In this document: positions 60,437 to 64,000 of the stretch, piece after piece
Numbering within the stretch: position 1 is the first letter of the stretch
Layout: each line of letters starts with the position of its first letter
Assembly: GCF_954871325.1 (NCBI RefSeq)
Contig: NC_088776.1
Location: 41,682,569 to 41,746,568, forward strand
Direction of reading: 5' to 3'
DNA from: Gordionus sp. m RMFG-2023
Taxonomy: Eukaryota; Nematomorpha; Gordioida; Chordodea; Parachordodidae
DNA length: 64,000 bases
Notes under the pieces: model-generated
Databases searched by the model: none
What the model saw: the letters and a program-made list of their open reading frames with translations, nothing else
What the model was told of the DNA's origin: nothing
Position numbers and translations under genes: made by a program

Positions 60437-60947
60437 GTTATTATAAATTTGTTTATAGAAAAATAATTTAATTATAATATATATTTTAACTAAATAATAT
60501 ATGAGGAAAGGTAATTTTTACTCTCAACCTAAATTGAATCTCTAATAAAGCCTGGTTTCAGGCTTGGGTTTAAAAATTTATAAATAGCTTAATCTAGGCT
60601 CAGGCCTAAAAATTAAAAAAATATTGAGCTGGACTTGAAAATATAGAAAATGTTATTTTATCAAATAATATGATAATTATAATTTGGGGATAAGCACAAT
60701 GTAATTAATGATTTTTCATTTATCTTCATAAAAATGTGTTTAATATATTATTAAAAAATTTTGGACTGGGCTAGAGCTTATAATAAAGATATGTATTTGG
60801 GACTAAAAATTACTTGGGCTAGGCTCAGGCTTAAAAATTATTAAAATTTGGGCTTATAAAATTGAATTTGCTGGTCTCTAATACAAGTCTGTAATCTGCC
60901 AAAGTCTATATCTCTTACCTAGCTTGGAGTGAGCCTTTGAATGACAT
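60437..60947. other. Probable misato intron sequence with a repeat
   Basis: No coding found. 60540-60890 contains inverted aggctt/ggctcagg motifs and is flanked by ctctaata on both sides, so it may be another small MITE with an 8-base duplication, but the ends are weak. Confidence 0.35.
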
Positions 60948-61516
60948 CAGTGGCGTATTCAGGATTTTCTTATAGGGGGGGGGATTTTTTGGGGACTTTG
61001 CCACCAAACCTCTTTTACCTGGCCTTCGGCCTTATGTTTTAGCATTAAATTTTAACTATTATTTACCAATTCGTGCTTATGGATATTACAAGCCTATTTT
61101 TTATTATTTCAAGTTAGGTATATTATATTTAATAAAGTTTTTTTAAATGTAAAGTTGAAATAAAGTGTAAGCATTAATAATTTTAACTATTATTTACTAA
61201 TTTGTGCTTATGGATATTACAAGCCTATTTTTTATTATAGTTAGGTATATTATATTTAATAAAGTTTTTTTAAATGTAAAGTTGAAATAAAGTGTAATGT
61301 CATTTTATTTTATAAAATTTCCGTTAAAAACTAGCCTCAGCTTAAATTCTCATACAATATAAGAAGAATATTTTTTTATTGAAAATACTAATAGTAGTGT
61401 GTATAAAATATTGACGGGGTTTGTAAAATTTTTATTAGCTTTAAATGATATTTATGAAAACAGCCAAATTTGCGATGGGGGGATTCCCCCCCCCCATTGT
61501 TTACGCGCCTTGAATG
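60948..61516. mobile_element. MITE with G-run/C-run termini
   Basis: The left end tggcgtattcaggattttct is followed by a G run; the right end has a long C run followed by attgtttacgcgcc. This is the same design as 16614-16932. The interior includes a two-copy tandem duplication of about 125 bases (roughly 61045-61300; aagcctattttttattat and gtaaagttgaaataaagtgt appear twice). Confidence 0.6.
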
Positions 61517-62024
61517 GCATTATTTTAAAAATCTATGCCAAGCTATATTAAAAAAAATAACTTAAGCTGAGCTAAAAATATAATTTTTTTAATGGAAAAA
61601 ATATTAAAATCCAATCTAAAATTTGACCTTCGTAGATCTACAGGCAAATAATTAAAACTCCATCAATTTTTAAATTGTTCAATATTTTTTGATTGTATTT
61701 AATATTTTTACCAAATTAGTATTCAGTATAAATGATGGAATATTAATTAAGGCTATGCCAATCCACAAATTTTTCACCCATTCAATTTGATATTTTTTGA
61801 TATTACTACCAAGCCGATCCAATATTAAAATTGATTTTATTTACTACCAAGCCGATCCAATATTAAAATTGATTTTATTTACTATCCATCATTGAATCGA
61901 TGTCATAAAAAAAATTAATATTATTCAAATAAAAAAACTAACTTTCACGATTAATTGTATTTATTATTTTTTTTATTCTCAAAGAGTTAATTATCTCATT
62001 ATAGGTAATGTTTATGGCTTAATA

Positions 62025-62233
62025 TACTGTTAAAGACTCAATTTAAGCAATTTTTAATGGCTTTCAATAGTTTTGCTAATATATTATCACCTAAGCCTCG
62101 AAATTTCAGCAATAGATGTCCAAATCTTTCTGTCACCTGTGTGAGAAATTTCCTAGCATGGATAATTTACTTTTGACTAAAATCTTGAGTTAGCCATTTT
62201 TAATCTGCTAGATCGAGCAGTTTAACAACACTA
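62025..62233. mobile_element. Palindromic hAT-type MITE, oldest copy
   Basis: Eroded member of the tagtgttgttaaac family: left tactgttaaagactca, right cagtttaacaacacta, with cctaagcctcgaaatttc and gagttagccatttttaa inside. No target duplication is visible. Confidence 0.65.
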
Positions 62234-63255
62234 TTTAAAATCTTTTTCTAGTTTCAGATATAACAAAAAAATCAAATTTTTAGTTCAATCTTTTTAAAAC
62301 ATTACAAATAAATTGAATTTTATTTCCTTTTATGCAATCATAATATAACTAATAACAATAAAAATATGGGCCCGATCTGATATTTCACAATCTTTTAATG
62401 TTGGCACAGTCCTAATATTAATATAAAATGCAAAATTATTCTGTAGTTTTAAATCGGTAGAATTTAAATCTTATTTGATCACTAATAAAATAATTTGTTC
62501 AGTAAAATAAATCGCGAGTGAATCTTTCTATGGCTAGTGATAAAAACTTTTGGGTTAAAAATTCGTGTCTGGGGCAAAAAAATTTCCAAAACTAATTTTG
62601 GACAATGTTAGAGTGAAGTTAAAAGGTTATATAATATATGGGTAGGGTTATTACATTGTTTGCCTAAACTGCAAATGCCTAGGTAAAATGCAAAGGCTGC
62701 AACAGAAATTATTTATATACTGTATTAAGTTTAAAATTAAATTACTGATTTACTAATAAGGTAGTATAAATTAATAATCACTTCATTTAATATAATATTT
62801 CACCTGATAGATATAAAAATTATGATTGGTTTAACAAATATAATAATTTAAACATTGGGGCAAAGGAAGTAATACTTAATTCTTTTACATAAAAAACATA
62901 TATATATATAAATAAGTATCGATATAAAATAAAATGATATCAAAATTTTGAAAAATTAGATAATTTATAGTTTAAAAAAATCTTAACATTTGGATATAAT
63001 AAAATAATCAATTGATTATACTTGTAGATTAATTTAAATAAGGTAATTATTTGCTGGTAATGTAATTAAAATGATGGGGAAATAAAATACGTTTACTTAC
63101 AAACCAATTATAATGTTAGAAAGATTTCATTATTACTGGCAAATGGGTAATTCCATGATAAATCGACCAGCGATTCAGCCGACCATCTCAAAAATGAATG
63201 AAACTTGGCATGTTTGTTATTTATGTTGTAAATGTTAATAAAATCAAAATTTTAG

Positions 63256-63345
63256 AGTGCTAGCTCAACCAGATCCAAAGATATACGCCTTCAAAGTCGA
63301 AAATCGCGAAGTGCGTGATTTCATTAAATCTTGTTTGTACTTAAG
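63256..63345 (+). CDS. Probable exon, gene unknown
   Basis: A 90-base segment that follows tttag and precedes gtaga. It is clearly less A/T-rich than its surroundings and open in one + frame: VLAQPDPKIYAFKVENREV then RDFIKSCLYL. The acceptor phase would also fit the end of misato exon 4, but the peptide does not resemble any misato segment that I remember. It could be an exon of a different gene or a transposon scrap. I do not recognise the family. Confidence 0.4.
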
Positions 63346-63758
63346 GTAGAGTTACAAATTATATATCATTTTATAGCCCTTAAAATTTTACGTTGGAAAA
63401 TATTAAAAAATTTCAAGTGTTTTCTTATTTCCAGTGAAAATAAAAAAATTAACATTGTTAGGAAGGGATTATTTTTGTGTGATATTCACTAAAAATGTTT
63501 ATTACCTTTATATTAAACGATTTAATAAAAAATATCGATAATTTTTGTTTTTTTAATTTTATTTTATTTTAATTTTTATTATTTTATAAATAATAAAATG
63601 TAATATAGGTGGCGTTATATTAATTTTTTTTATATAATATAATTTTTAATAAAAATAAGGATAGTATTGTGATTAAAATAAAAAAATCAATTGAGTATAA
63701 CCAAGAATGATGTCCTGGGGCGATATGTAAGCAGGCAGCCCCTACAGATTTGATTTTA

Positions 63759-63968
63759 TTAGGACGCTATATTTATCCCATTTTGTAATAGAATTTCTTG
63801 AGACGATAATTTGTAGGTATGTCCTGTCAGTGTAATAGGATCTACTATTGTTATTATTTGATTAATGGGTAACCATATCTTTTCCTCAATTGTGGGGTAA
63901 AAGAAGGATGGTGATGGTCTATGGGGATGTAAAAAGGCAATATATATCTCCTCAGTAATTTCATTCAT
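63759..63968 (-). CDS. Unrecognised reverse-strand coding fragment
   Basis: A 69-codon reverse frame with good protein texture: YIAFLHPHRPSPSFFYPTIE, then WLPINQIITIVDPITLTG, then HTYKLSSQEILLQNG. The pattern of Pro- and aromatic-rich start, W.P..QI.....P....G..Y.LS resembles C-terminal segments that I associate with transposon-encoded proteins, but I cannot name a family. It lies about 30 bases from the right edge of the window, so an upstream part may lie outside. Only 414 bases separate it from the + strand exon-like segment. Confidence 0.35.
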   Translation of the reverse strand: MNEITEEIYIAFLHPHRPSPSFFYPTIEEKIWLPINQIITIVDPITLTGHTYKLSSQEILLQNGINIAS

Positions 63969-64000
63969 TTTTAGTACTGTGGCTAACGACCAAAAATCGT

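Noticed and set aside
60437-63345. Joining misato exon 4 to the exon-like segment at 63256
   Set aside because: The phase would fit, but the peptide has no likeness to misato; phase alone fits one time in three.

Overview
The window is eukaryotic nuclear DNA, very A+T-rich, from an animal that I cannot name. Three recognisable host genes have GT-AG introns and protein families typical of animals: two purine nucleoside phosphorylase (PNP) paralogs, RMND1 and the 5' part of a misato homolog. Many introns are unusually short (24-48 bases) beside others of 1-4 kb. No tRNA, rRNA, operon or prokaryotic signal was seen. I assembled the exon models by hand from reading frame, splice-site phase and family similarity; none has been checked by a search or against RNA.

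Layout. 1-13 kb: transposon graveyard. A decayed Ty3/Gypsy element is split by a minisatellite-bearing insertion and by a foldback-like element, whose right arm itself holds a hAT element; a short LTR element follows. 13-15 kb: dispersed repeats and a LINE scrap. 15.2-19 kb: PNP gene A (+ strand, five exons). 19-28 kb: a hAT element with a MULE nested inside it (9-bp target duplication), GC-rich 'gggccggg' elements and hAT-type MITEs. 29.6-39.2 kb: PNP gene B (- strand, five exons, two 4-kb introns). 39.4-42.8 kb: RMND1 (+ strand, ten exons), divergent from PNP-B across 195 bases, with a hAT-type element in its large intron. 43.8-45.4 kb: a more GC-rich, coding-like island that I do not recognise, split by a repeat. 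46.2-57 kb: two Helitron copies of one family, tail to tail, each with a PIF1-like helicase followed by a tandem array, plus a large inverted duplication and later direct duplications. 58 kb: scrap of another Gypsy element. 59.8-60.4 kb: first four exons of misato. The rest is MITEs and two unexplained coding fragments near the right edge.

The host genes: PNP-A and PNP-B share all four intron positions and phases, so they are duplicates, now convergent. In both, the residue aligned with human Asn243, a determinant of 6-oxopurine specificity, is Thr; PNP-B has further active-site changes. RMND1 and misato have mitochondrial or cytoskeletal roles. The mobile elements are unusually informative because several keep target duplications and nest in a readable order.
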